Source: Stenotrophomonas aracearum
GTDB taxonomy: Bacteria; Pseudomonadota; Gammaproteobacteria; Xanthomonadales; Xanthomonadaceae
DNA length: 64,000 nt
Assembly (NCBI RefSeq): GCF_031834615.1
Contig: NZ_CP115543.1
Coordinates: forward strand, 4,203,501-4,267,500
Direction of reading: 5' to 3'
The translations under genes were made by a program, and so were the position numbers. The notes under the pieces were generated by a model, which was given only the letters and a program-made list of their open reading frames with translations, made no database searches and was not told the origin of the DNA. Each line of letters opens with the position of its first letter. Within the stretch, counting starts at the first letter, position 1. Shown here one piece after another: positions 39,801-49,200 of this stretch.

Positions 39801-40703
39801 CGACAGCGGCACGCTCGCCGGGTCCATGCCCGGCACCAGCAGCGCCAGGTCCAGTTCCTTGCTGCGCGCACTGGCCTTCCACATCGGCTCGTCGCGGCCT
39901 TCGAACACCAGGCTGGCCTGCAGCGGTGCCGGCGCATGCCCGGCCACGGCGATTTCCATGCGGCCCAGGTTGCCACGCGCGACCAGCCCCAGCTTGGCCG
40001 GGGTACGCCCGCGCGGCGCCGGCAGCGAGGCGCCGATGGTGATGTCGGTGGTGTAGTCGTTGCCGGGCAGGTAATGCCCGTCAATGCGGAAGTCGCCCAG
40101 GTTGCTGTCGACCTTGAGCTGGCGCGCACGGAATTCGCCGTTGGCGATTTCCAGGCCACCGCGCAGCTTTGCGATGTCGATCACCGGTTCCTGCGCCTGG
40201 GTGACGCGGAAGCCGTCGATGATGATGGTGTCGGCCTGGATCGCCAGCGGCATCTCGATCTGCGGCAGCGACTCCGGCCACGACGGCATCTCGAACGGCT
40301 CATCGCTCTTGGCCAGGTTCAACGTGGCGTTCTTGATCTGCAGCGCGTCCAGCTGCAGCTTGCGGCCGAGCAGCGGGCGGATGTCCGGGTCCAGGTAGGC
40401 GCGCTCGGCGGTGAAGTGGATGTCGTCGTAACGGAAATCCAGGTCGTGCAGCACCAGCGGTCCGGACACCGGGCCCTCGATCCGGCTCCAGGTCAGCGTG
40501 GCGCCGGCAGGCAGCCGCGCCACCACCTGGGCCAGCAGCACGTCGCGCCCCGCCACGGTCTGCAGCAGCCAGTACACCAGCATCAGCGCCAGCAGCACCA
40601 GGCCCAGCACGGTGAAGCCCGACCACGCCCAGAAGCGGCGCTTGCGGTAGAAACGCACGCGCGGCGGCGGCGGGGTGGCGGGGGTCGGTGTCGGCGTGCT
40701 CAC
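36864..40703 (-). CDS. tamB: Translocation and assembly module subunit TamB
   Basis: A 1279-residue AsmA/TamB-like protein. One N-terminal membrane anchor (~25-50, WSGFTVLGLVLLALMLVYWLL) is followed by a long repetitive beta-rich part forming a lipid-conducting periplasmic bridge. The C-terminal DUF490/TamB domain (~930-1279) includes LVLGRSLTGASSDQ and VGYGVSLVGSGSVITLKYLL, which contacts TamA. It works with TamA in outer-membrane protein insertion and phospholipid transport. The start is GTG at 40703, which overlaps the tamA stop (GTGA), so the two are translated together. Length agrees with family members (1200-1300 residues). The stop codon is contributed by a SMAG repeat. Confidence 0.95.
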   Translation of the reverse strand: MSTPTPTPATPPPPRVRFYRKRRFWAWSGFTVLGLVLLALMLVYWLLQTVAGRDVLLAQVVARLPAGATLTWSRIEGPVSGPLVLHDLDFRYDDIHFTAERAYLDPDIRPLLGRKLQLDALQIKNATLNLAKSDEPFEMPSWPESLPQIEMPLAIQADTIIIDGFRVTQAQEPVIDIAKLRGGLEIANGEFRARQLKVDSNLGDFRIDGHYLPGNDYTTDITIGASLPAPRGRTPAKLGLVARGNLGRMEIAVAGHAPAPLQASLVFEGRDEPMWKASARSKELDLALLVPGMDPASVPLSLDFTATGKGGQANLQGRVQQGDLAVELAPSNVGLADQVLTVSPLVVKGFGGQARLQGTADFTDRENASLRFSIVAHDLTFVPEADTTTPGAAKPVPVTLKEARMGLAGTLKGWAAVGTASVAREQQSANLDFDVRGSDTAALIKRLQAKTPGGALDVTGQVAWAPQLDWDVAANLAAFDPGYFVPGWDGRLSGSVASKGRQLPVPAGSPAGTAASYEATVDVPGIRGTLRNRNVDAQGRFALRGQQGEGNVRLAVGNSRLTARGSVGDRLDVQAQLEPVQLDDLMPGSTGTLRGTVQVRGPRTAPDITADLVGSGLRYNDWSAEALSIRGRLPWQGSNGTLAVQGTKVQVGMLLDTLNVDASGSLSNLRVDAQAKNELGAVALQGGVRQQGNAWRGDLSALRIAPVKGDAWALREASTFSVQGSNFTLSDTCLGAATGGALCASANWPRDGLVVRGDALPLALVQPWLPPQSGRRLYLRGELTLDGRIRPRGNAWEGSAKIASLEGGIRLGDNARGELVRYDQFSATLEMTPAQINAKLGVGFQGNGFVDAKVQTGWDANAPLNGELYLNMSRLYWLELFSPDIVRPTGLIEGHVSLRGTRGTPSLGGDAKLSNFKGEFPALGLTFDQGSGSFVAQPDGSAKITAQANSGKGTLFIDGGLSWFGDAQPLQLHIHGENVLLSNTPELRIVANPNLDFTLEAAAMKLRGTVHVPEADLDLERLDRGTSVSEDVVVLDPADPEEGPSSPLDMDLTVSLGDNVRMAGFGLKGGLSGKMQVWSRPGREMTANGALEVSGRYKAYGQDLTITRGNLNWNFNPVSDPRINIRAERRVGDVTAGIDVTGRAQSPRVDVWSDPAMSQSEALAFLVLGRSLTGASSDQTQQVTAASAALSAGSGLLASQLGAKLGLDDAGVSQSRALGGSVIGFGKFISPKLYVGYGVSLVGSGSVITLKYLLRRGFDIEVESSTVENRGSINWRREK

Positions 40704-42484
40704 AGGTCCGCTCCGATGCTCAGGTACAGCTGGAACTGCGAGTCGGGGTTGTTCAGGCCGTGCGCGATATCCACGCGCACCGGGCCCACCGGCGACTTCC
40801 AGCGCACGCCGAAGCCCACGCCGGTATGCAGGTCGATGGTGTTGTCGAACGCGCTGCCGGTGTCGACGAACACCGCACCGCCCCACGGACCGCCCTTGAA
40901 GTAATGCTCGTACTCGGCCGAGGCGGTCACCACGTTCTTGGCGCCCAGCGCGAACTTGTCCGGCGGCGGCGTGCGCGGTCCGACTTCACGGAAGGCGTAA
41001 CCGCGGATGCTGCGGTCGCCACCGGCGAAGAAGCGCAGGCTGGGTGGCATCGCCACCAGGTCGCTGGTCCAGGTGGTGCCGGCTTCGCCGCGCAGGATCA
41101 GGCGGTCGGCCTCGCCTACCGGAATGAACCAGCGCGCCATCACGTTGGCCTGCACGAAGCTGGTGTCCGAGCCCACGCCTTCAATGCCACCGCGCATCGT
41201 GGCGGTGCCGCTGATGCCGCTGCGTGGCGCCAGCCGGTCGTCGACGTTGACGTAGTCGGCCACCAGCTGCGGGTACACCAGCGTGGACGTGTTGTAGATG
41301 GCGTCGGTGAACTCGGTGCCCGAGGCATAGCGCCAGCGCTCGCGCAGCGCGTTGATCGAGGCGATCGCAGTCCAGTGTTCGTTGATCTCGCCACTGCGGC
41401 TGGCGATCAGCTTGAAGTTGCGCAGGTCGATGTAGTCGGTCTGCTCGTCGTAGGCGCTGGCGGTAAAGCCATACCAGCCGTCCAGCCACTTGAACGCCGG
41501 AATCCGGTAGGTGGTGACGAGGCTCTTGCGCTTCTGCGCATAGTCGAGCTGGGTGTTCATCTTGTGGCCGCGGCTGTTCATGAAGCGCCGCTCCAGGCCA
41601 CCGCGCACACCGAATCCGCTTTCGCTGCCGTAGCTCACACCGGCGGTGTAGATGGTGCGCTTGGCGCGGGTCAGGTTGATGTCCACCGGCACGTTGCCGT
41701 TTTCATCGGCCTGGTCCGGCTGCGGCTGGATGTCGATCACGCTGAAATAATCGAGCTTGGTCAACGACTCGCGCAGGCGGTCGAGCTTGCCTTCATGGAA
41801 GTAGCTGCCTTTTTCCCAGTACACCAGCGGGTCGAACAGGCGTTCCACGAAGTAATCCTGGTGGAAACGGATGTCGCCCATGTTGTAGCGGCGGCCGCTG
41901 TCCCAGGTGAGGTCGATGTCGGCGGCGTTCTCGGCGCCGGTGATTTCCACCCGGCGCTGGGTGAAGTCCGCATCGAAATAGCCGCGCTCGGCCAGGCGCC
42001 GGGTGATGGTCACGCGGCTGGCGTCGTAGCGGGTGTGTTCGAAGCGCTGCCCCTTGCGCGGACGGAAGTTCTCGATGTCTTCCTGCAGGTACTGGTCCAG
42101 CTGCGCCGGTCCGGTGATGTCGATGTTCTCGCGGCGCACCAGGGTCGGCGGGCCGCGCTCGACATGGATGGTCACGTGCAGGTTGTCGCCTTCGCGCGGG
42201 CTCTCCACCTTGATCACCGGGTTGTAGTAGCCGAACGGCTCCAGCGCGCGGCGGGTCTGGCGCTCGGCCTGCGAGAGCAGGTATTCCAGCCGCGACTCGC
42301 CCTGCGGCGTGCCGATGGTGTCGTACAGCGACAGCGAGACTTCGATGTTCTCGATGATCTCGGCGTCGTCGCTCCTGTCCAGCCCGGTGATGTCGACTTT
42401 CTCGATGGTGCCGCGCGCGTGCGCGGCCTTGGCGAGGGCCAGCGACAGGAGCAGGAGGGGCAGGAGGTGTTTCAAAGGCGGCAT
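40700..42484 (-). CDS. tamA: Outer-membrane assembly factor TamA (Omp85 family)
   Basis: A 594-residue Omp85 protein. The signal peptide ends ALAKAAHARG (~24). Three POTRA domains (~25-270) open with IEKVDITGLD. A 16-strand barrel (~275-594) follows, with the lid-loop motif FFAGGDRSIRGYAFREVGP (~488-506) that marks the family. The C-terminus is ...QFQLYLSIGADL. It inserts a subset of outer-membrane proteins with TamB. The gene is first in a two-gene unit with tamB, overlapping by 4 bp. No strong ribosome site is seen before the ATG at 42484. The unit is a standard core locus here, although an accessory toxin-like pair lies just upstream of it. Confidence 0.95.
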   Translation of the reverse strand: MPPLKHLLPLLLLSLALAKAAHARGTIEKVDITGLDRSDDAEIIENIEVSLSLYDTIGTPQGESRLEYLLSQAERQTRRALEPFGYYNPVIKVESPREGDNLHVTIHVERGPPTLVRRENIDITGPAQLDQYLQEDIENFRPRKGQRFEHTRYDASRVTITRRLAERGYFDADFTQRRVEITGAENAADIDLTWDSGRRYNMGDIRFHQDYFVERLFDPLVYWEKGSYFHEGKLDRLRESLTKLDYFSVIDIQPQPDQADENGNVPVDINLTRAKRTIYTAGVSYGSESGFGVRGGLERRFMNSRGHKMNTQLDYAQKRKSLVTTYRIPAFKWLDGWYGFTASAYDEQTDYIDLRNFKLIASRSGEINEHWTAIASINALRERWRYASGTEFTDAIYNTSTLVYPQLVADYVNVDDRLAPRSGISGTATMRGGIEGVGSDTSFVQANVMARWFIPVGEADRLILRGEAGTTWTSDLVAMPPSLRFFAGGDRSIRGYAFREVGPRTPPPDKFALGAKNVVTASAEYEHYFKGGPWGGAVFVDTGSAFDNTIDLHTGVGFGVRWKSPVGPVRVDIAHGLNNPDSQFQLYLSIGADL

Positions 42485-42594
42485 GGGACACAGGATAGCG
42501 GGAACGGGCTGAAAACGAAGCCTGTATCTACCCCATCCGGGGTGTCGGGCATCACGCGATATTCACGCTAGCGACCGTTTGCGTTGTCCGCCCA

Positions 42595-43122
42595 TCACTC
42601 GAACTGGTCGAGAAACGCCTGCCAGCTGCACGGCGGTGACACGAAGATCTCGTACATGCCTGTGCGCCGGCCGGACTCGATGCAGAGGGTAAAGAAGCAG
42701 GGAGGGCCCTCAACGTCATCCCGATCCGGCCGGCAGACGAAGTAGCTGTCTGCGCCCCCATCGGTATTGCGCATGCCGATCACCTGCGCGTCCGGCTCGA
42801 GGGTCAGGTTGGTGGTATCCCAGGCGACGCCTTCGGGCGAGGTCGCTTCGTGCCACATCAGCGTTACCGGCCCGGCCCTGTAGCTGTCATCCGGTAGCCA
42901 GCCCTGCGTGAGGTAGCCCCCCACGCCTGTCAGGTCGTTGGTCAACGCGCGCCTGGCATGAGGGTCGAAAATCAAGTCCCGATCGCGTAGTGCCAGGAGC
43001 GCCTGTTCCTGCGCAGGGCTGAGCAGCGATCTGGCCGGCGCTTCCGCGTCCGGCCGGTCGCCCGGTCGTGGGTGATCCGATGGATGCAGCGGCACGCCGG
43101 GTCCATTGCCTTTGATCTCCAT
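42595..43122 (-). CDS. Hypothetical small protein, possible immunity protein of the giant toxin-like gene
   Basis: A 175-residue soluble, acidic protein with no signal peptide. The C-terminal half alternates beta strands (VTLMWHEATSPEGVAW, GADSYFVCRPDRDD, PCFFTLCIESGRR) and ends EIFVSPPCSWQAFLDQFE. An ending of this W..FL..F type is common in immunity proteins of the SUKH and related groups, but I cannot assign a family. The ATG at 43122 follows GAGGAG by 6 bases, a strong site. It lies 84 bp downstream of the 2281-residue gene on the same strand, the order usual for toxin and immunity genes. That role is inferred from position and shape only. Cysteine content is high for a cytoplasmic protein of this size. 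Confidence 0.65.
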   Translation of the reverse strand: MEIKGNGPGVPLHPSDHPRPGDRPDAEAPARSLLSPAQEQALLALRDRDLIFDPHARRALTNDLTGVGGYLTQGWLPDDSYRAGPVTLMWHEATSPEGVAWDTTNLTLEPDAQVIGMRNTDGGADSYFVCRPDRDDVEGPPCFFTLCIESGRRTGMYEIFVSPPCSWQAFLDQFE

Positions 43123-43206
43123 GTTCTGCTCCTCGCCGTGCTGCTTCCAATGTGCGGGCAATGCCCGGTGGCAGCGCTACCTCCGGGCCCGGGCCAGCCG
43201 AGGGCT

Positions 43207-46200
43207 CTAGAAGATTTCCACCTCCTCAGCGGTCGGCATCCACAGCCGCGGCACGGGGAGGTCGCTGGCCACGGGAGGATGATGCAGCAGATCTGCCTCG
43301 GCAGCTTCCCTGCGTTGTGGATGGGCCTTGTCCAGCAACGCGGCTCGGATGCTGGCGCGTGCCGCTTCCAGCTCACTTTCCGTCGCTTTCCATTGCGGGC
43401 GGGTTCGTTCCAGCTCCCGGGTGATCATGAGGTTGAGTCGCCATTCGGTACGTTCGGGGTTGTCCAGGAAATGGAAGAACACGCGCAGCTTCACCTGCTT
43501 CAGCACGTTGGTCAGGGCGGTCAGGCGCCGGTCGCAACTGGTGGCGCAGGGATGCATGTCGGAGATCATCACCATCTCCCCGCTCAATCCCTCCACGGGT
43601 GTGTTGCTGGCCGCCCGAAGCGGCGCTGCCAGCTCGGGCTTCGCTGCGATCAACGCAGCAAACCAGCTGTCCAACGCCTTGCCTTCACTGCAGGATCGGA
43701 TCTCGAACACCCGGTAGTTGCCGGGTTCGAGGTCGCGTACATTCGATGGCAGGAAGCGTGCGTCGCCGAGTAGTTTCTGCAGCGTTTCAGGAAGCGCATG
43801 CCGCGGCAGTGCTTCCAACTGCGCATCGGCCAGGTCGGCGAGCCTGACCCATCCGGGCGCTCCGTCGGCTCCATTGGGCCCCACGCGCGCGCGCAGGTCA
43901 TCGTCCGTCAACGTCACCAGTCCAGAGCTGCGTGCCCGCTCGCTGCTGGTGGTCAGCAGGTCGGCACCCATCGCGTAGTCGGTACGGAAGCGATCGATGG
44001 GAGGAATCGGTGCTGCTGTGCGTTGTTTGCCTTTTCCCTTGTAGCTTTTCTCGACAAGTTCATCGGCAACGAAGACACGGCGGATCGGCGTGCTGCCCAC
44101 GTAGTCGGGGCTACTCATCCATGCCACTGGCGGGCCACTGTAGGCGACGCCCTGGGAGGGGAAGTTTTGGAGCACAACGGGTTCGCCGTTGAGTCGCAGA
44201 TCCTGGAGGTCGTAGGCGACGAAGTTCTTGAGGCGGAAGTTGCGCTCATGCATCAGGTCCTTGCCGCCCAGTTCAGCCACGCGCGCCAGCTTGGCGTCCG
44301 GGAGTTCCAGGCCCTGCGCCTGCAGCGCGCGCTTTTCGAGTCTCAGCGCCTCAAGCTCGTTCTGCAGATCCCGGATGCCGGCGTACTCCTGCTCGGCGCG
44401 GGTGTGCACCTGGAACAGCCGCGCGTTGACTGCATCACGCGTAGCAACTTCCTCCGGACTCAGCGATACGCTCGCCGGCGGATCGCACCCGTCTACACCC
44501 CGCTTTACCCTGCCACCGGGCGAGCGCGGCATCGAACAGACCCGCATCAGCGGGGTCCGCTTCATGTGATTCACGACCGCGCGTCGCAGCGCGCTCGGGT
44601 CGGAAAGCGCGTTCCGCTCGGTCGCTGTCAGTTGTGAGAAGACACCCTCCTGCCAGCTCTTGATGTCACCGCGGGCACCGCTGCCACCCGGGATGTAGGG
44701 ATGACCGTCAGCGCCGAAGGCCAATTGGCCCACCACGCCTTCCTGTGACTGTCGCCGGAACACCAGCATGACGGCGTCGGTTGCGGTGTCGGCCGTGACC
44801 GTCCACACCCGCTCCGGAAGAACGTCCTGGAGATGGGCGCCGAGCTCCTGCACCTCCGAAAGCGAGCGGATGCGACCGCCCACCACCGCTTCGCGCTGCC
44901 TGCGCCGCGAGCGGTTGCCGAGCACTTCGGCCACCTTGCTGGCGGTCCGCTGGGGAAACAGCCACGCCTCGGCATGCTGTTTCAGCACGCGGTCGCTGCT
45001 GACCAGCGCTTCGGCCTCGGCGCGGGTCAGTTCGGGGTAGTGCTTGACCAGGTTGTCCGCTGCTGCGGGCAGGCGATGTTGCATGGCCGCCCAGCGCTGC
45101 CAGGTCTGCAGGCTCTGCGCAGGAGCAGCGGCGATGGTACGGCCCAGCTCGCGACGCACGGCTGCCATGAGCTCGGGCCGGCTGGCATCTTCGGCCAGGC
45201 CCAGTCGGTCGATCAATGCCAGCTCGTCGGCTGCGTCGACCAGGGCCTCCAGGCTGGGCAGTGTCCGCGCATCCTCGGTGCGGACATGCAGCCCCACCGG
45301 TCCCATTCCGAAGCGTGCCACGCGCGTCCAATCGCCGAAGTCCTCGGTGTAGGTTTCCACGCTGCGCCCGTTGCCGAGCGCAGGCGTGTCCGCCCACGCA
45401 CGCAGGACCATCGCTTCGTCGCCGGGCAGGCCCAGGCTGTCGGGAGAATCGCAGAGCTGCTGGATCCGCGCCGTCATCGTCATCTCGCGGACGGTCTGCA
45501 GCAGGTCGGTGTCCGGCCGCTGCTTGAGCGTCATGAAGCCAAACACGGCTTCAAGCTGATCCAGCTTGTTCGGCGACAACACTTCCGCTTCCGGGACGCG
45601 CTTGATCCAGTCCGGCTTGGTCGGCGACGGCAACGGGGTGGTGGTGACCCGAACGGCCGCCCGTTGTTGCATGCGCCGCCACTGGCCATCCTTGAAGTGC
45701 ACCGGCGCGCCGGCTGCGTCGCCGTCGCTTCGATCGCGCAGGCGGCGCACGCCGTTGCCGTCCACATAGCTCTCGACGAACTCACCGTTGCGCTGCAGGT
45801 ACTCGCGGCCCTGCTGCAGGTACAGCGTGCCGCCGTCGGGAAGCGGGCGTGACAGCATCGGCGCCTGCTCCAGCGTGGCGCGTGGCTGCACCCATGCCGT
45901 GCCCAGCGTGCCGTCGGCAGCGAACGCCCGCGACTGCAGGCGCCAGTGGCGCAGGGCGTCGGCTGCGTCGGCGACGGTGTCCAGGCTGCGCCTGCCCACC
46001 TGGTACAGCAGCTCGCGGATCCGGTTGACCTGCGCGAAGTCGATCCCGTCGTACAGGGCTTCTGCCAAGGCCATCAGCGCGGCGTCACGGTCGCCACGTT
46101 CGAACTGCTCGAAGCCCTCCTCGATGCTTCGTCCCACCAACCCCAGGGTGCCTGCCAGACACAGCAGGGTGGCGGTGCCTCCGCTGGCCAGCGAGCACAG

Positions 46201-49200
46201 CGCGCCTACACCGACCGCGCCCATCAGGGTGAAGGTGTCTGCAAACCGCTCCAGCTGGCTGACGGTCATCTCGTCGACGTCGTCCACGCGCGCGGCGATC
46301 AGCGCCTCCGCTGCGGCGTCAGGGCCCTGCGTGGCCGCGAATCCCACCGGGATGGCGTAGCTGGCCGAGGTATGCGCGAACATCGCGGCCAGGTCGGGGT
46401 GGTGGCGGTACTGCGCGCGCGCGCGGATGTAGGCTTCCGCGCCCGGTTGGCGCAGCCATTGGCCGAATGCGCGCGCGTCCAGCAGCCGGTCGCCCTGCGC
46501 GGTGTCGGGCAGGAACACATAGGTGCCCGCGGTGCTGCGGATCGCCCACAGCCCGACCAGCGCATGGTCCTTGAGGGTGACCGCCTGCAGCGACGACGGC
46601 CGCGCGCCGTCGGGATCCAGCCGTGCGTGCGCGGCCTTCAACGCCGTGCGCGTGGCCACGTCGATCGCGCCATTCTGGTAGGCCACCTCGATCATCCACC
46701 CGGTGCGGGCCCGCAGCTGGTCGGCCAGGGCACCGGCGAATGCATTGCCGTCGGCACTGTGCGGCAGCGCCTGCAGGTGCTCGATGTAGGCATCGGCCAG
46801 CGCGTTGCTGTCGGCGTAGTCCTCCAGCACGCCGCACAGCGCGCGGCGCAGCGCCGGGTCCTGCAGCTGCGCGCCAAGCGAGGCGTCGATATCCGGTGTG
46901 CCGTATGCGCCGGCCTGGTAGGCCACCAGCTGCATCGCGTCGAGGGTGCGGTCGTCCAGCCAGGGCGCCGGCTCCAACCGTGCCTCGGGCATGCCGGCCG
47001 CGTCCGGCGACCAGTCGGGCAGGTTGGCCGGCATCGAGGGACGGCGCAGCCCGTGCCGCTGCCAACCGCTGGTGGCCCAGTCGGTCAGCGCCATCTCGTG
47101 GACGCCCACGCGCAGTCGCACCCGGTCCGGGTCGAAGCCGTCCAGCGATCCTTGCAGCCCGGCCATGCGCAGCGCGCCGGTCATCGCGTCGCAGACGCTG
47201 TCGTGTGCGTGCTGGCGCAGGCTCTGCAGCGCGGTGTCCTGCTGCAGGCGATAGGCGTTTTCCGCGTTGACGTTGGCAATCCCGAGCGGACTCCAGCGCA
47301 GCAGGTTGCGGTCCAGCTGCTGCTGCGCCAGTCCCTGCCCGTGCACGACCAGCGCGTCTGCCCACGCCTGGCGTTCGCCTGCCGGCGTATCCACCGGGGC
47401 GAAGTCGAGCCGGAAACTGTCGGCCGGGTTCCAGGCCTTGGCGCTGCGGTCGCCGCTCTGGTAGTGCGACCAGCGCGACTCCCAGGACTGCACGCGCTCG
47501 CGCAGCGCGGCGCGTTGTGCCGGCATGGCGGCCTGCACGATGTCGCCGGCCAGGGTGCCGTCGATCCTGCCATTGGCGGCGAACATGCCGATGCGGGCAC
47601 GCTGGGCGTCCAGGAACTGGCGGAAGGCGCCTTCGTCGCCAAACGCCTGGAAGCTGGCCAGGTCGGAGCGGTACAGCACCACCTGGCCGCGCAGGCCCGG
47701 CTCGCCGGCACTGCGCAGCACCAGGTAATTGGGCACCTGCACGGAGATCGGCGTGCCATTGGGCAGGCGGTCGGTGTAGGTCAGGGTCGCGCGCTCCACC
47801 GCGCTCGTACCCTGCAGGAAGCCCAGTACCACGTCGGCGCCACGCCGGTGCGCGTTGCCGCTGCCCAGTGCGCCGTGCGCCTTGGCCTTCAGCGCGTCGA
47901 TGGCCAGGCGCGCCTGCACCGCGCGACCCAGCGCCGGGCGCAGCTGCTCGACACGGGCGTTGATGTCGCCACGCAGGCGTCGCGCCTCGGCGCTGCGCAC
48001 GAAGCGGGTCAGCTGGGCGCGTTCGGGGGTCGACACGGGTGTGCCGTTGCGCAGGAACACCGGCGTGCCCTGCGCATCACGGGCCAGGCAGAATTCGAGC
48101 AACGGCAGGCGGTCATCCACGGCCATGCCGGCCACGCGGGCGGACGGCAGGCGCACCTCGATGTCCTGCCAGTCGCCCTGCCAGCCCGCCGTGCGCAGGG
48201 CCGCACGCATCGACGCGCCGGCGCTGTCCTGCACGGCAGACAATGCGGGGCGCAGGCCACGCAGCGCCTGCCATTGGCCGACCAGCAGCTCCTGCTCGGT
48301 CGTCGGCAACTTCGCGACCCATTCCCAACCTGGACGCGTGGCGATGTCGTGTGCCATCGCCACCGACCAGCGGCGCATGCTCTGCACCTGCTGCAGCAGC
48401 TCCGGATCATCGCGCAGGGCGTCCAGCTGCGCGGCAGTCACGCCCTGCAGCTGTGCGGCGTAGTTGCGATGCGGTGGTGTGGGTGCGGCCGGGGAGGCCG
48501 ATGCTGCGCGTCGGGTGCGACCGCTGCGCGCGGCGGGTTCGATATCGCCCAACACCAGATCCAGTGCAGTGCCCCAGTTGCCATCCGGCAGTTCCACCGG
48601 GGCGTTGGCGAGCTGGCTGGCCACCTCCGTGGTCGTCGCCGCAGCCGGCACGGCGGGCCACAACCACTGCTTCAGCCCCCACGCTGCGGCGCCGAGGCCA
48701 CCGAGGCTGCCTGCAACGGCGCCATACAGCAGGCCGCGGCGCAGGCCGGGCGCGCTGCGGGTGGTCGCGGCCGCGGTTGCGCCCGCGCCGACCTGCACCG
48801 GCGCTGTTACCAGCGGCGTGCTGGCGGTCACTTCCTGGAGCGGCACCGCGCCCATGTCGGTCATTTCGATGGAGGGCGGCCCCTGCGGCACGGGTTGGAA
48901 GCCGCCGCGTCCCCACTGGCCCAAGGCGGTGAGGCCGGCACCCAACCAGGGAATCCATCCCACCTGCGGACGCGCGGCCGGCGATGCAGCGGCGTCCGAC
49001 TCTGCGGCAGCTCCCTCAGATGCAAAGGGCGTTGCAACGCCTCCACCCGAATGAGGCAGTCCGGGCGCTTGCCAGACTTCCTGCCCGACATTCGCTACAT
49101 CCCACGGCGGAATGATCGCCTCGCGCCGGTCCACCGCCTTCTGATGCGCAATGCGTTCCAGCTTCTGCGCAGGCGTCAGCGGGACCTTGGGTGCGGCGAG

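Noticed and set aside
37671-40904. 1077-codon plus-strand frame opposite tamB
   Set aside because: Antisense shadow of a recognised core gene.
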